From an uncultured Verrucomicrobiota bacterium (GTDB taxonomy: Bacteria > Verrucomicrobiota > Verrucomicrobiia > Opitutales > Opitutaceae), in contig CAIUGM010000014.1 of the NCBI GenBank assembly GCA_903898675.1, forward strand, positions 248,001-312,000: DNA of 64,000 bases, in the 5' to 3' direction. The position numbers were made by a program, and so were the translations under genes. Positions 18,627-27,712 of the stretch are shown piece after piece; position 1 is the first letter of the stretch, and each line of letters starts with the position of its first letter. The notes below the pieces were generated by a model. That model made no database searches and was not told where the DNA came from. It saw only the letters and a program-made list of their open reading frames with translations.

Positions 18627-19667
18627 CTACCTGCCCGTTACACCGATGCAAGACAACTCCTGATAACCCCACCGTTGCCCCAACTCCAAGCACTCCGCCA
18701 TGGATCGCACCCCGTCGGAGCAGGTGACCTCGGTCAGGCAGGCGGCCGCGGTGCATACCGCCAACGCCAGGCACTTCTTCATCGGCCAATCTTCGTGGAG
18801 CCCGAGCAATACGCCGGCCGCCAAGGCATCGCCTGCTCCCGCCGCGCCCGCCATTGACTCCGCCGGTACCCTCAGGGAGGGGCACCAGGCGCTTTGCCCG
18901 TCCGGACGGCAAGCATAGGCTCCTTCGGGGAAGTGAATGACTACCTGTTGGCGAACGCCCAGTGCCAGCATGCTGCGGGCGGCTTGCTCCACGGCTGCCC
19001 GGGCAATCTGCCTTCCTCGGCCAACGGCGATTCCGGTCAGTTGCTCGGCCTCAAAATCGTTAACAAAAAGCACGTCCACCTCCGGCAGGACGGGAGTGAT
19101 CACCGAACGGAAGCGGTCGCTGGGTTCGCTCACGCAATCCAGCGAGGTGGTTAGTCCGGCGCGGCGCGCGCGCGCCAGCACCTCGCCCATCCGGGGGATG
19201 CCCTTTGCGTCGGTTTGATCAAGGGCATCGAGGAGCAAGGCATAGCCGAGGTGGAAGTGGCGGGCCTGGCTTCCCGTGAAGTCAAAGTCTTCGGCTGCCA
19301 GCAAGGCATTGGCGCCCCGGGAGTGAAAAAAAGTCCGGCGCCCGCTTCCGCGTACCGTCATCACGTCGGTGTAACCGGTCGCCGCCCGGGCGGTGGACTT
19401 GAGTTGCGCGGTTTTGATGCCGTGAAACTCGCAGTCGCTCAAGATATGGCGGCCATCGGCATCTTCGCCGACGAGCCCGATGCCCTCGAGCGGGATGCGG
19501 GCGTCGAGTTTCGCGAGATTCTTGAGGAGGTTATACGGTGATCCGCCGTTGCCCTTGGTCTCGCTGACAATGTTGGCGAGTGCGTCCTGCGGCGGCCACG
19601 CGTCGATCACCTTGACGTGATCGACGATCCAATTTCCCCCCGCGATGATGCCCCTGCGCTCGCCCAT
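18627..19667 (-). CDS. PfkB-family carbohydrate kinase
   Basis: A 346-residue cytoplasmic kinase of the ribokinase/PfkB fold that would phosphorylate a sugar or sugar acid taken up by the locus. The ATG at 19667 is preferred over an in-frame TTG at 19688. N-terminal features include 'IIAGGNWIVDHVKVIDAWP' and a 'GNGGSPYNLLKNLAKL' substrate loop. The C-terminal signature 'MAGAAGAGDALAAGVL' carries the catalytic Asp and anion hole. It is the first gene of a probable kinase-AraC unit that diverges from the cytochrome operon. No isomerase or aldolase partner is present in the window, so the pathway cannot be named. Confidence 0.88.
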   Translation of the reverse strand: MGERRGIIAGGNWIVDHVKVIDAWPPQDALANIVSETKGNGGSPYNLLKNLAKLDARIPLEGIGLVGEDADGRHILSDCEFHGIKTAQLKSTARAATGYTDVMTVRGSGRRTFFHSRGANALLAAEDFDFTGSQARHFHLGYALLLDALDQTDAKGIPRMGEVLARARRAGLTTSLDCVSEPSDRFRSVITPVLPEVDVLFVNDFEAEQLTGIAVGRGRQIARAAVEQAARSMLALGVRQQVVIHFPEGAYACRPDGQSAWCPSLRVPAESMAGAAGAGDALAAGVLLGLHEDWPMKKCLALAVCTAAACLTEVTCSDGVRSMAECLELGQRWGYQELSCIGVTGR

Positions 19668-19757
19668 GTCCGGAATCTTTGCCGACAAAAGTTGGCTCGT
19701 CGACGCTGATTACGCCCGGCCCCGACCCGGCGCGCGAACCAGCCGCGCCGCTTCCGC

Positions 19758-19817
19758 TGAGACTTTCTACCTCCCTTCCGAGACAATCGTTGTAGTAATC
19801 GAACCCGCCTTGTGCGA
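19758..19817 (+). promoter_or_regulatory. 60-bp conserved upstream element, copy C
   Basis: Runs from TGAGA at 19758 to TGCGA ending at 19817, 215 nt before the cytochrome gene at 20033. This is the most divergent copy: the central half from about column 39 to column 49 is not conserved, but the two GAGA half-sites keep the 21-bp spacing. It lies in the divergent region between the kinase/AraC unit and the cytochrome operon, so it could act on both. The rest of 19668-20032 shows no gene. Confidence 0.62.
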
Positions 19818-20032
19818 ACATGCACAAAAGTTGTTTCAAAAGCCCTGGCTGCGAGCCGGCTCATCATCACCGCCAGTCGAACGATAAAGTAAGAATCGAG
19901 ACTCCCAGCGTTTTTAGTTACTGACTTGATATCCTTCAGGATTGTATTCGCCACCCATCGGACTAACCCGACAAGTGGCGACGACATAATATCGAGCCGC
20001 GAGCCCTACCCCTTTTTGACCAGATAAGTCCA

Positions 20033-23000
20033 ATGCGCCCCCCCGCCCCAGGACCAACGCGCGCGCGAACCGCCGTGCGCGCCCTCCTTCTTCCAGCATT
20101 ACTGTTGCTGACCCTGCTGGCAGGCTGCCGGAAGCATAGCGGCACGGTTGATTCAACGTCGGTGAAGATTTCTTTCAACGAACAGATCCAGCCGATCCTG
20201 TCCGAGAACTGTTACACCTGCCACGGGGCCGACGCGAACGCACGCAAGGCCCAGTTGCGGCTCGACCGGCCGGCCGACGCCTTCGCGCCACGCAAGGGCG
20301 GCCCGGCGATCGTCAAGGGCGACCCGGACCACAGCCCGATCATCCAGCGCCTGCTGTCCAAGGATCCCGAAGTGGTGATGCCGCCGCCCGAATCGCATAA
20401 AATCCTCAAGGCCGGCGAACTCGATCTGCTGCGGCAGTGGGTGGCGCAGGGCGCGGAATACGAGGAACACTGGGCGTTTGTCGCGCCGCGCCGGCCCGCC
20501 GAACCCATCACCGTCCGGGCGGACTGGGCCCGCAATCCCATCGACCGCTTTATCCTCGCGCGCCTGGAGAAAGAACACCTCGAGCCTTCACCCGAGGCGG
20601 ATCGCAGCGCCCTGCTCCGGCGCGTGACTTACGACCTGACCGGTCTGCCTCCGACTCCCGCCGAGGTCGAGGCCTTCCTCGCCGATAACACGCCGGGCGC
20701 CTACGAGCGGGTCGTGGACCGGTTGCTGGCGAGCCCGCGCTACGGCGAGCATCGCGCCCGCTACTGGCTCGACTATGTCCGCTATGCCGACACGCACGGC
20801 CTGCATAAGGACAATTACCGCAGCATCTGGCCATTCCGCGACTACGTGATCAGGGCGTTCAACGCGAACAAGCCGTTTGACCAATTCACGCGCGAGCAAC
20901 TGGCGGGCGATTTGCTCCCCGCCCGCAACCTGGACCAGCAGCTCGCCTCCGCCTTTATCCGGGCCGGGATCAGCACCGGCGAGGGCGGCTCTATCGTCGA
21001 GGAATTGCGCGTCAACAACCAGCGCGAGCGCGTGGAAACCTTTGGGGCGGTCTATCTCGGCCTCACGACCGGTTGCGCCGCCTGTCACGATCACAAGTTT
21101 GATCCACTGTCCCAAAAAGACCACTACCAGCTCACCGCTTTCTTCAACAACCTCGACGAAAAACCCTCCAACGATGACCGGGCCGACTGGCCGCCCTACC
21201 TCCGAATGCCGAAAGCAGCGGATCGCGCGCGGTACGACGCCGTCCTGGCGCGGCGCGCCGAAGTGCAGACCGCCCTGCAGGCCCGCCGGGCCCGCGCGAC
21301 CGAACTCATCACCCAGTGGCTGGCCAGCGGACCGCCGGCGCGCGCGGTCGATCCGACGGGCCTGCAGGTGAAACTGCTCTTTAATGAAGGGCACGGCGCC
21401 ACGTTCCTCAACTCTGCCCCGCGACCCGTTTGGCCCAGCGTGACCGCGACCGGCGGGGCGCCCGTCTGGGGCGAGGACACCTGGTTCTGGCCTTCCTTCC
21501 GGATGGAGACGAGCACCCGGCTCGAGCTGCCCGTAATCGGCGACGTCGAGCGGACCGATGCCTTCACCGTCGCCAGCTGGATCATGCCGCGCATGGAACT
21601 GACTGCCTCCAGCACTCCGCCACAGGGTACCATCCTCGGCCGGGTGGATTCGACCCACGGGATGCGCGGCTGGGAACTGGCCTATGATGACGGCAAACTG
21701 GTCTTCCGCCTGGTCCATGATGACACCAGCAATTTGCTCGAGGTCACGACCAACACGGAGGTCATGGCCCGCGGTCGCTGGAACCATGTCCTCGCCACCT
21801 ATGACGGATCCGGCCGGGCCGCCGGGGTCCGGCTTTATGTGGACGGCGAGCCGCAGGCCACCTGTGTGCTGCGCGATTCGTTGAGCGACACCATCCGGAC
21901 CACCGCCCCTTTCCTGCTCGGTGCCGCCCACCCGGATGCACACCCGTTCCGGCAAACGCGTTTCCAGGACTTGCGCTATTATCAACGTGCCCTCGACGCC
22001 ACCGAGGCCCCGCGGGTCGCGCGCGAGGATTATGTCGCGGCGCTGTCGGCGCGCGCGCCCACGACCTGGAACGAGGACGAGGCGCAGGCCGTGGCTGATT
22101 TCTATTTTGCACACCGGGACGCGGAGACGACCGCGTTGATCGCGAAACTGCCGCCCCTCGACGCGGAACTGGCCGCACTCACCAAGGACGGCGAGATTGC
22201 CCTCGTCTCGGCGGAAACGCCGCGCCTCGCCTACGCGGACGTGCTGAATCGCGGCGCCTATGCCGCGCGCAAGGAGCGCGTCCGCCCGGCCGTCCCTCAT
22301 TTCCTCCCGCCGATGCCGGCCACCGCCCCGCGCAACCGCGCCGGGTTGGCGGAATGGACGGTCAGCCCCGCCAATCCCCTGACCGCCCGCGTCACTGTAA
22401 ACCGCATGTGGGCCGAACTGTTTGGGACCGGGATTGTCGAGACGACCGAGGACTTCGGCATCGTCGGCGCGCGTCCCTCCCACCCGCAGCTGCTGGACTG
22501 GCTGGCGGTGGAATTCAGGGAAAGCGGCTGGGACATGAAACACCTCTACCGGCTGCTCGTGACCTCCGCCACTTACCGGCAGTCGGCGCGCATCACCCCG
22601 GCCTTGCTGGAAAAGGATCCGAAGAATCGTTTACTGGCACGCGGGCCGCGCTACCGCCTCGACGCCGAGATGCTCCGTGATACGGCGCTGGCCGTCAGCG
22701 GCCTGCTGGTCGAGCAGGAGGGCGGACCAAGTGTGCGACCCTACCAGCCGCCCGGGGTGTGGGAAGCCGGCGGCTATCCGGACTCGACCACCACCAAGTA
22801 TGTCCAGGACACCGGTGCCTCGCTTTATCGCCGGAGCGTCTACACCATTTGGAAACGCATGGCCCCGATGCCGAACATGGAGGCCTTCGACGCCCCCACC
22901 CGCGACGCCGCGTGCACCCGCCGGCAACGCACCAATTCACCGCTGCAGGCGCTCGTCACCATGAACGACGTGCAATGGCTGGAAGCCGCCCGCCGCCTGG

Positions 23001-23281
23001 CGGAAAATCTCCTCGGCCAAAACCCCGCGAGCGACAGCGCCCGCCTGGATCAACTGGCGGAACTGGTGCTGGCGCGCACCTGGACCGCCCCGGAAAAAAC
23101 CATCATGCTCGGCCAGCTGGCCGAATTTCGCGCCACCTACGCCGCCGATCCGACCGCCGCCGCCCAGCTCATCAAGGTCGGCGACTCCCCGCTCCAGCCG
23201 GCGCTCGCGCCCACCGAGGTCGCGTCCTGGATGCTGCTCGCCAGCACCGCGCTGAATCTCGATGCCACCCTGAACAAATAA
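20033..23281 (+). CDS. Planctomycete-type cytochrome protein: PSCyt1, DUF1549, LamG, DUF1553
   Basis: A 1082-residue exported lipoprotein (LLAGC, Cys32). Domain order: a c-type haem site CYTCH (Cys60/Cys63/His64) in a PSCyt1 domain; DUF1549 (about 150-370) with a second haem-like site 'GCAACHDHKFDPL'; a concanavalin/LamG-like domain (about 440-650, 'FTVASWIMPRMEL', 'GRWNHVLATYDGSG'); and DUF1553 (about 745-1000, 'NPLTARVTVNRMWAELFGTG', 'RRQRTNSPLQALVTMND'). Proteins of this build are abundant in Planctomycetota and Verrucomicrobiota beside DUF1501 genes, and their reaction is unproven. A redox step on a carbohydrate is often supposed. It heads a four-gene operon. Confidence 0.92.
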   Translation: MRPPAPGPTRARTAVRALLLPALLLLTLLAGCRKHSGTVDSTSVKISFNEQIQPILSENCYTCHGADANARKAQLRLDRPADAFAPRKGGPAIVKGDPDHSPIIQRLLSKDPEVVMPPPESHKILKAGELDLLRQWVAQGAEYEEHWAFVAPRRPAEPITVRADWARNPIDRFILARLEKEHLEPSPEADRSALLRRVTYDLTGLPPTPAEVEAFLADNTPGAYERVVDRLLASPRYGEHRARYWLDYVRYADTHGLHKDNYRSIWPFRDYVIRAFNANKPFDQFTREQLAGDLLPARNLDQQLASAFIRAGISTGEGGSIVEELRVNNQRERVETFGAVYLGLTTGCAACHDHKFDPLSQKDHYQLTAFFNNLDEKPSNDDRADWPPYLRMPKAADRARYDAVLARRAEVQTALQARRARATELITQWLASGPPARAVDPTGLQVKLLFNEGHGATFLNSAPRPVWPSVTATGGAPVWGEDTWFWPSFRMETSTRLELPVIGDVERTDAFTVASWIMPRMELTASSTPPQGTILGRVDSTHGMRGWELAYDDGKLVFRLVHDDTSNLLEVTTNTEVMARGRWNHVLATYDGSGRAAGVRLYVDGEPQATCVLRDSLSDTIRTTAPFLLGAAHPDAHPFRQTRFQDLRYYQRALDATEAPRVAREDYVAALSARAPTTWNEDEAQAVADFYFAHRDAETTALIAKLPPLDAELAALTKDGEIALVSAETPRLAYADVLNRGAYAARKERVRPAVPHFLPPMPATAPRNRAGLAEWTVSPANPLTARVTVNRMWAELFGTGIVETTEDFGIVGARPSHPQLLDWLAVEFRESGWDMKHLYRLLVTSATYRQSARITPALLEKDPKNRLLARGPRYRLDAEMLRDTALAVSGLLVEQEGGPSVRPYQPPGVWEAGGYPDSTTTKYVQDTGASLYRRSVYTIWKRMAPMPNMEAFDAPTRDAACTRRQRTNSPLQALVTMNDVQWLEAARRLAENLLGQNPASDSARLDQLAELVLARTWTAPEKTIMLGQLAEFRATYAADPTAAAQLIKVGDSPLQPALAPTEVASWMLLASTALNLDATLNK

Positions 23282-23289
23282 GTACCCCC

Positions 23290-24846
23290 ATGAACCTGCC
23301 TCCGGCCAACCCCCACGACTGTTCCGATCATCACGGCGAAGGCCCGACCGTTTACGATCTGCCCGGCATTCCCCTCGCCCTCCGGGAGCAGTGGCGCCAG
23401 CTCGAGACCCGCCGCTATTTTCTCGGGCGCATGGGCAAGACCCTGGGCTGGGCCGGCCTCGCCTCGTTGCTCGGCCCCCGTCTGCTGGCTGCGGGCGACG
23501 GCGCAACGTCCGGTCCGCCGAGCCCGGAATCACTGCGCCTGCCCCATTTCGCCCCGAAGGCGAAGCGCTGCATCAACCTCTTCATGTCTGGCGCGCCCTC
23601 CCAGATGGACATGTGGGACTACAAGCCGGGCCTCGCCGGACTGTTCGACACCGACCTGCCCGACACCGTGCGGGGCAGCCAGGCGCTCACCGGCATGACC
23701 GCAGGCCAGACTCGTTTCCCGATCGCCCCGTCGTACTGGAAGTTCGCGCGGCACGGCCGGGCCGGCACCTGGGTGAGCGAGCTGCTCCCCTACACCAGCC
23801 GCCTCGTCGACGACCTCACCGTGATCAAGTCACTCCACACCGACGCGATCAACCATGAGCCTGCCATTCTGCTGATGAACACCGGCAACATGGTCCCGGG
23901 CAAGGCGTCCATGGGCGCCTGGCTGTCGTATGGCCTCGGCAGCATGAATGAAAACCTGCCGGCCTTCGTCGTGCTCAATTCCAAGTTCACCCCCGGCGCG
24001 AACAACCAGCCGCTGTCGCCGCGCCTATGGGGCAGCGGCTACCTGCCGTCCACATATGCCGGGGTGACGTTCCGTTCCCAGGGCGATCCGGTGCTCTACC
24101 TCAGCGATCCGCACGGACTCACGCGCGAAACGCGGCGCAAGCTCATCGACGGCGTCAATGCCGTCAACGCCCTGACCTACCAGGAGGTCGGCGATCCCGA
24201 GACCCACGCCCGCATCGAGCAATACGAGATGGCCTACCGCATGCAGGTCTCCGTGCCCGCGCTCGCCGACATGAGCGACGAGCCGGCCTCGACCTGGGAA
24301 CTCTACGGCCCGGACGCCCGGGAACCCGGCACCTTCACCTACAATTGCCTCATGGCCCGCCGCCTGGCCGAGCGCGGCGTCCGCTACACGCAGATCTACA
24401 AGCGTGGCTGGGACGTGCATGGCGATGTCGTGGGCATTCTCCCGCGGCTCTGCGCCGACACCGACCGCGCCTGCTACGCGCTCGTCACCGACCTGAAGCA
24501 GCGGGGCCTGCTCGATGACACGCTCGTGATGTGGGGCGGCGAATTCGGCCGCACCGTCTACAGCCAGGGCGGACTCACCCACGACAACTACGGCCGCGAC
24601 CACCACCCGCGCTGCTTCACCGGCTGGATGGCCGGCGGCGGCGCCAAGTCCGGCATCGTCTACGGCGAGACCGATGACTACAGTTACAACATCATTCGCG
24701 ACCCGGTGCACGTGCGCGACTACAACGCCACGATCCTCCACCTCCTCGGCCTGAACCACGAGGCGCTAACCTTCAAATTCCAGGGCCTCGACCAAAAACT
24801 CACCGGCGTGGTCCCGGCCAAGGTGATCTCCGGCTTGATCGCCTGA
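23290..24846 (+). CDS. DUF1501 protein, Tat-exported, sulfatase-like fold
   Basis: A 518-residue protein starting at the ATG at 23290, 8 bp after the cytochrome gene. The frame is open further upstream, but that part overlaps the cytochrome gene and is not coding. A Tat-like motif ('ETRRYFLGRMGKTLGWAG') lies near residue 38, so the signal is set back from the N-terminus. Typical DUF1501 motifs follow: 'CINLFMSGAPSQMDMWDYKP', 'LMWGGEFGRT'-like 'VMWGGEFGRTVYSQGG', and 'GRDHHPRCFTGWMAGGG'. The family has an alkaline-phosphatase/sulfatase-like fold and is nearly always the partner of DUF1549/DUF1553 proteins. Substrate unknown. Confidence 0.93.
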   Translation: MNLPPANPHDCSDHHGEGPTVYDLPGIPLALREQWRQLETRRYFLGRMGKTLGWAGLASLLGPRLLAAGDGATSGPPSPESLRLPHFAPKAKRCINLFMSGAPSQMDMWDYKPGLAGLFDTDLPDTVRGSQALTGMTAGQTRFPIAPSYWKFARHGRAGTWVSELLPYTSRLVDDLTVIKSLHTDAINHEPAILLMNTGNMVPGKASMGAWLSYGLGSMNENLPAFVVLNSKFTPGANNQPLSPRLWGSGYLPSTYAGVTFRSQGDPVLYLSDPHGLTRETRRKLIDGVNAVNALTYQEVGDPETHARIEQYEMAYRMQVSVPALADMSDEPASTWELYGPDAREPGTFTYNCLMARRLAERGVRYTQIYKRGWDVHGDVVGILPRLCADTDRACYALVTDLKQRGLLDDTLVMWGGEFGRTVYSQGGLTHDNYGRDHHPRCFTGWMAGGGAKSGIVYGETDDYSYNIIRDPVHVRDYNATILHLLGLNHEALTFKFQGLDQKLTGVVPAKVISGLIA

Positions 24847-24883
24847 TCCCGTCCCTTCTTTTCTTAGCCCCATATATTACCCC

Positions 24884-25951
24884 ATGCAAACCCGTCGCTC
24901 CTTCCTTGCCCAGATCGCCGGCGCCGCGGCCGCGAGTACGCTCGTTCCCTCCCGGCTGCGCGCCGAATCCCCTCCGCCACCGCTACCGGTCACGAAGCCC
25001 AGCCTGATTGTCGGCACCGGCGCGCACACGTACGAGTGCGTCCACGACTGGCTCGTCCCGCCGGACGGTCTCGTCTGGGGTGACACCCACGGCCTGTGCC
25101 AAGACAGCCAGGGCTACATCTACGTGGCCCACACCGTCCACCCGTCGAGCAAGCGGCCGGAGGCGATCGTCGTCTTCGATCCCGCGGGAAAATTCGTCCG
25201 CGCCTTCGGCAGCGATTTTCGCGCCGGCGCCCACGGCCTTGATGTGCGGCAAGAGGCCGGCACGGAATTGCTTTATCACTGCGACATCGCCCGCAGCCGG
25301 GTCGTCAAGACCAGCCTCTCCGGCGAAGTGCTCTGGACCCACGGCTACCCGAACGAGGACCCCGCGTACGCCGGCGCCCCGATCAATTATATTCCCACGA
25401 ATGTCGCCTTTGCGCCGAACGGAGACTTCTTCATTGGCGACGGTTACGGCTCGTATCACCTGATGAAATTCTCGGCCAAGGGCGACTTTCTCGGCGAGAT
25501 TGCCCGGCCGGGGAAGGCCGACGGCGAACTCAACAACCCGCACGGCCAGTGGGTGGACGCGCGCGGGCCCGAGCCCGTGCTGGTCGTTGCCGACCGGGGC
25601 AACCGCCGCCTGCAGACCTTCACGCTCGACGGCCGGCATCTGCGCACGATCAAGGACGATGCCCGTCTGCGCATGCCCTGCAACTTCGACATTCGCGGCG
25701 ACCTGATCGTCTGTCCCGATCTCGACAGCCAGATCTGCATTCTGGACCGCGACTACGCGGTGGTGGCCCAACTCGGCGACGGGATCAAGGCCAACGGATC
25801 GGTCGGCTCGCGCCGCGCGCAGACCCGCGCGGAATTTACGCCCGGCCAATTCATCTGCCCGCACGATGCGATCTTCCTGCAGAACGGGGATATTTTGGTC
25901 GCGGAGTGGCTGCCCATCGGCCGCATCACCCTGCTCCGGCACATCGCGTAA
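24884..25951 (+). CDS. NHL-repeat beta-propeller protein, Tat-exported
   Basis: A 355-residue protein with a Tat signal (MQTRRSFLAQIAGAAAAS). The remainder reads as a six-bladed NHL propeller: repeated 'HGLCQDSQGYIYVAHTVH', 'TNVAFAPNGDFFIGDGYGS', 'NNPHGQWVDARGPEPVLVVA' and 'CPHDAIFLQNGDILVAEW' strands. Such proteins resemble peptidylglycine-lyase-like propellers and may bind a ligand or protein partner. It lies between DUF1501 and the membrane cytochrome gene, with its stop directly abutting the next start. That arrangement argues for a shared function of the four products. No catalytic role can be assigned. Confidence 0.85.
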   Translation: MQTRRSFLAQIAGAAAASTLVPSRLRAESPPPPLPVTKPSLIVGTGAHTYECVHDWLVPPDGLVWGDTHGLCQDSQGYIYVAHTVHPSSKRPEAIVVFDPAGKFVRAFGSDFRAGAHGLDVRQEAGTELLYHCDIARSRVVKTSLSGEVLWTHGYPNEDPAYAGAPINYIPTNVAFAPNGDFFIGDGYGSYHLMKFSAKGDFLGEIARPGKADGELNNPHGQWVDARGPEPVLVVADRGNRRLQTFTLDGRHLRTIKDDARLRMPCNFDIRGDLIVCPDLDSQICILDRDYAVVAQLGDGIKANGSVGSRRAQTRAEFTPGQFICPHDAIFLQNGDILVAEWLPIGRITLLRHIA

Positions 25952-27472
25952 ATGGCGGCGACTGCCCCAACTGCCGCCGGGCATCGGGCCCGGCCCGGCT
26001 CGGTCCCGTTTCTTTGGCGGCTGGCCGTCGGCGGCTCCGCCATCGGTCTGGTGCTCGCCGCCGCGCGCGGCGTGCAACTGGACGGCGTCGCCCACGGGGG
26101 AAGCTGGCGGATCTTCGGTCGGCTGCATCCCGTACTGGTGCATTTCCCGATCGTCCTGCTCCTCGCGGTGCCGGTCCTCGAACTCGCCGGCCGCTGGCGA
26201 CCGGCCTTGCGCGAGGCGGCGGGCTTCCTGCTCGGCTGCGCTTTGCCCTGTGCGGTCGTGGCCGTCTGGGCCGGCCTGATCCTCGCCCGCACGGACGGCC
26301 ATGATGGCGCGCTGCTCACGACCCACCTGCAGGGAGGCGCGGCCGTGGCCATCGGAACCGCCCTGACCTGGTGGGTGCGTCCCTGGTCGCGTTTCGTCTA
26401 CGCCCTACTGCTGATCCTGACGGTTGGCACCCTGATGTGGGCGGCGCACAATGGCGGCTCACTGACCCATGGCGCCGATTATCTCACGGAGCCCCTGCCG
26501 CCGATGTTGAAGCAGGCGCTGCACATCAAGGAGGCGCCCGCGCCGGAAACCTACGGCGCAGACACCGTGTTCGGTGCCGCCGTGCGGCCGGTGCTGGAGA
26601 AAAATTGCTTTTCCTGTCACGGGCCGGAGAAGCAAAAGGGCGACTACCGCATGGATACCTTCGCCGCGCTCCTCGCCGGCGGCAAGTCCGGCGTACCGGC
26701 GATTGTTCCCGGCGACATTTTGCACAGCGAGCTGCTGCGGCGGCTCTCGCTCGACGTCACGGACGAAAAGGTGATGCCGCCGAAGCGCAAGCCCCGACCG
26801 ACTCCCGCCGAAGTCGCGCTGCTACACTGGTGGATCAAGCAGGGCGCCTCGCGCACCCTGCAGGTGAGCGCCGTGACCAACGCCCCGCCGGAGGTCCTCG
26901 CGCTCCTTGCCGGACCGGTCGTCGCCCCCGCACCTGAAGGCGAAGCCCCCTACCAACCGCGCGTGGGAGACTATTCCGCACTCCGCGACGAAATCGCCCG
27001 TCTGGAAAAAACCCTCGGCATTCGGCTCGTGCAGGTTTCGCAGCACTCCGGCGACGGCCTCCTCCTGCGCACCCGGGGAGCCGAGGCGCGCTTCGGTGAC
27101 GCCGAGCTGGCCCAACTCACCCGCGTGGCCCCCTTCATTGTGGAGGCGGAACTCGATGGTACGCGGATCACCGACGCAGGCCTGGCCGCCCTGAAGCCGT
27201 TCTCGAACCTGACCCGACTGCATCTGGAACACACCGCGCTTACCGGCACTACCCTGGGAGTGCTGAAGGAATTACCCAAACTCACCTACCTGAATCTGTG
27301 TGCAACGAGAGTCACGGATGACCAGCTCTCCGCTCTCACTTCATCTGCCGGACTCCAACAGCTCTATCTGTTCGGCAGCCAAGTGACATCAGGCGGCGTG
27401 TCCGGGCTGAAAGCCCGACTGCCTAACACCCAAATCGGTCCAATTGAACTGACCAAAGATCCCGCGCCGTAA
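25952..27472 (+). CDS. Membrane-anchored c-type cytochrome with leucine-rich repeats
   Basis: A 506-residue protein whose ATG follows the previous stop with no gap. The first about 180 residues hold four or more membrane helices of DUF2231 type ('IFGRLHPVLVHFPIVLLLAV'). Next is a PSCyt1-type cytochrome domain with CFSCH and 'DEKVMPPKRKPRPTPAEVAL', then a C-terminal leucine-rich repeat array ('LTRLHLEHTALTGTTLGVLK', 'LTYLNLCATRVTDDQLSALT'). It would place a haem at the membrane facing the exported partners, consistent with an electron route from the DUF1549 protein to the respiratory chain. That route is inferred from context. Confidence 0.88.
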   Translation: MAATAPTAAGHRARPGSVPFLWRLAVGGSAIGLVLAAARGVQLDGVAHGGSWRIFGRLHPVLVHFPIVLLLAVPVLELAGRWRPALREAAGFLLGCALPCAVVAVWAGLILARTDGHDGALLTTHLQGGAAVAIGTALTWWVRPWSRFVYALLLILTVGTLMWAAHNGGSLTHGADYLTEPLPPMLKQALHIKEAPAPETYGADTVFGAAVRPVLEKNCFSCHGPEKQKGDYRMDTFAALLAGGKSGVPAIVPGDILHSELLRRLSLDVTDEKVMPPKRKPRPTPAEVALLHWWIKQGASRTLQVSAVTNAPPEVLALLAGPVVAPAPEGEAPYQPRVGDYSALRDEIARLEKTLGIRLVQVSQHSGDGLLLRTRGAEARFGDAELAQLTRVAPFIVEAELDGTRITDAGLAALKPFSNLTRLHLEHTALTGTTLGVLKELPKLTYLNLCATRVTDDQLSALTSSAGLQQLYLFGSQVTSGGVSGLKARLPNTQIGPIELTKDPAP

Positions 27473-27565
27473 GGTTGCAGAACGAAGCTGGGCCCATTGA
27501 GCCAAGGCAGTTCCCCGCGAATGACGCGAATAGGATACCGCGGAAATCCCCAGGCGCTGGGTGAC

Positions 27566-27631
27566 GGAACCAGGCCTCCGGACGGGTTGGTTCGACGTGC
27601 GCTCAATAAACCGGTCCGGAGGCCCGGTTCC
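27566..27631. repeat. 23-bp inverted repeat with 20-bp spacer
   Basis: Arms at 27566-27588 and 27609-27631 match at 21 of 23 positions and are GC-rich (CCTCCGGAC core). There is no T tract on either side, so it is not a standard terminator. It lies between the cytochrome operon and copy D of the 60-bp element, in the 461-bp gene-free stretch 27473-27933. Confidence 0.6.
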
Positions 27632-27652
27632 ACCAGCTCCAACCGAATTGGC

Positions 27653-27712
27653 TGAGACTATCCACGCCGCTTCCGAGACGATTGGCGTAGAAAGACCGGT
27701 GGCATTCTGCGA
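27653..27712 (+). promoter_or_regulatory. 60-bp conserved upstream element, copy D
   Basis: Runs from TGAGA at 27653 to TGCGA ending at 27712, 221 nt before the GH78 start. It is closest to copies A and B, including the CCGGTGGCATTCTGCGA end. GAGA half-sites begin at 27654 and 27675, 21 bp apart as in all copies. The remaining sequence up to the gene (27713-27933) shows no feature that I recognise. Confidence 0.72.

Noticed and set aside
22759-23289. Upstream extension of the DUF1501 frame
   Set aside because: This part overlaps the DUF1553 end of the cytochrome gene in another frame. The ATG at 23290 gives the family start.
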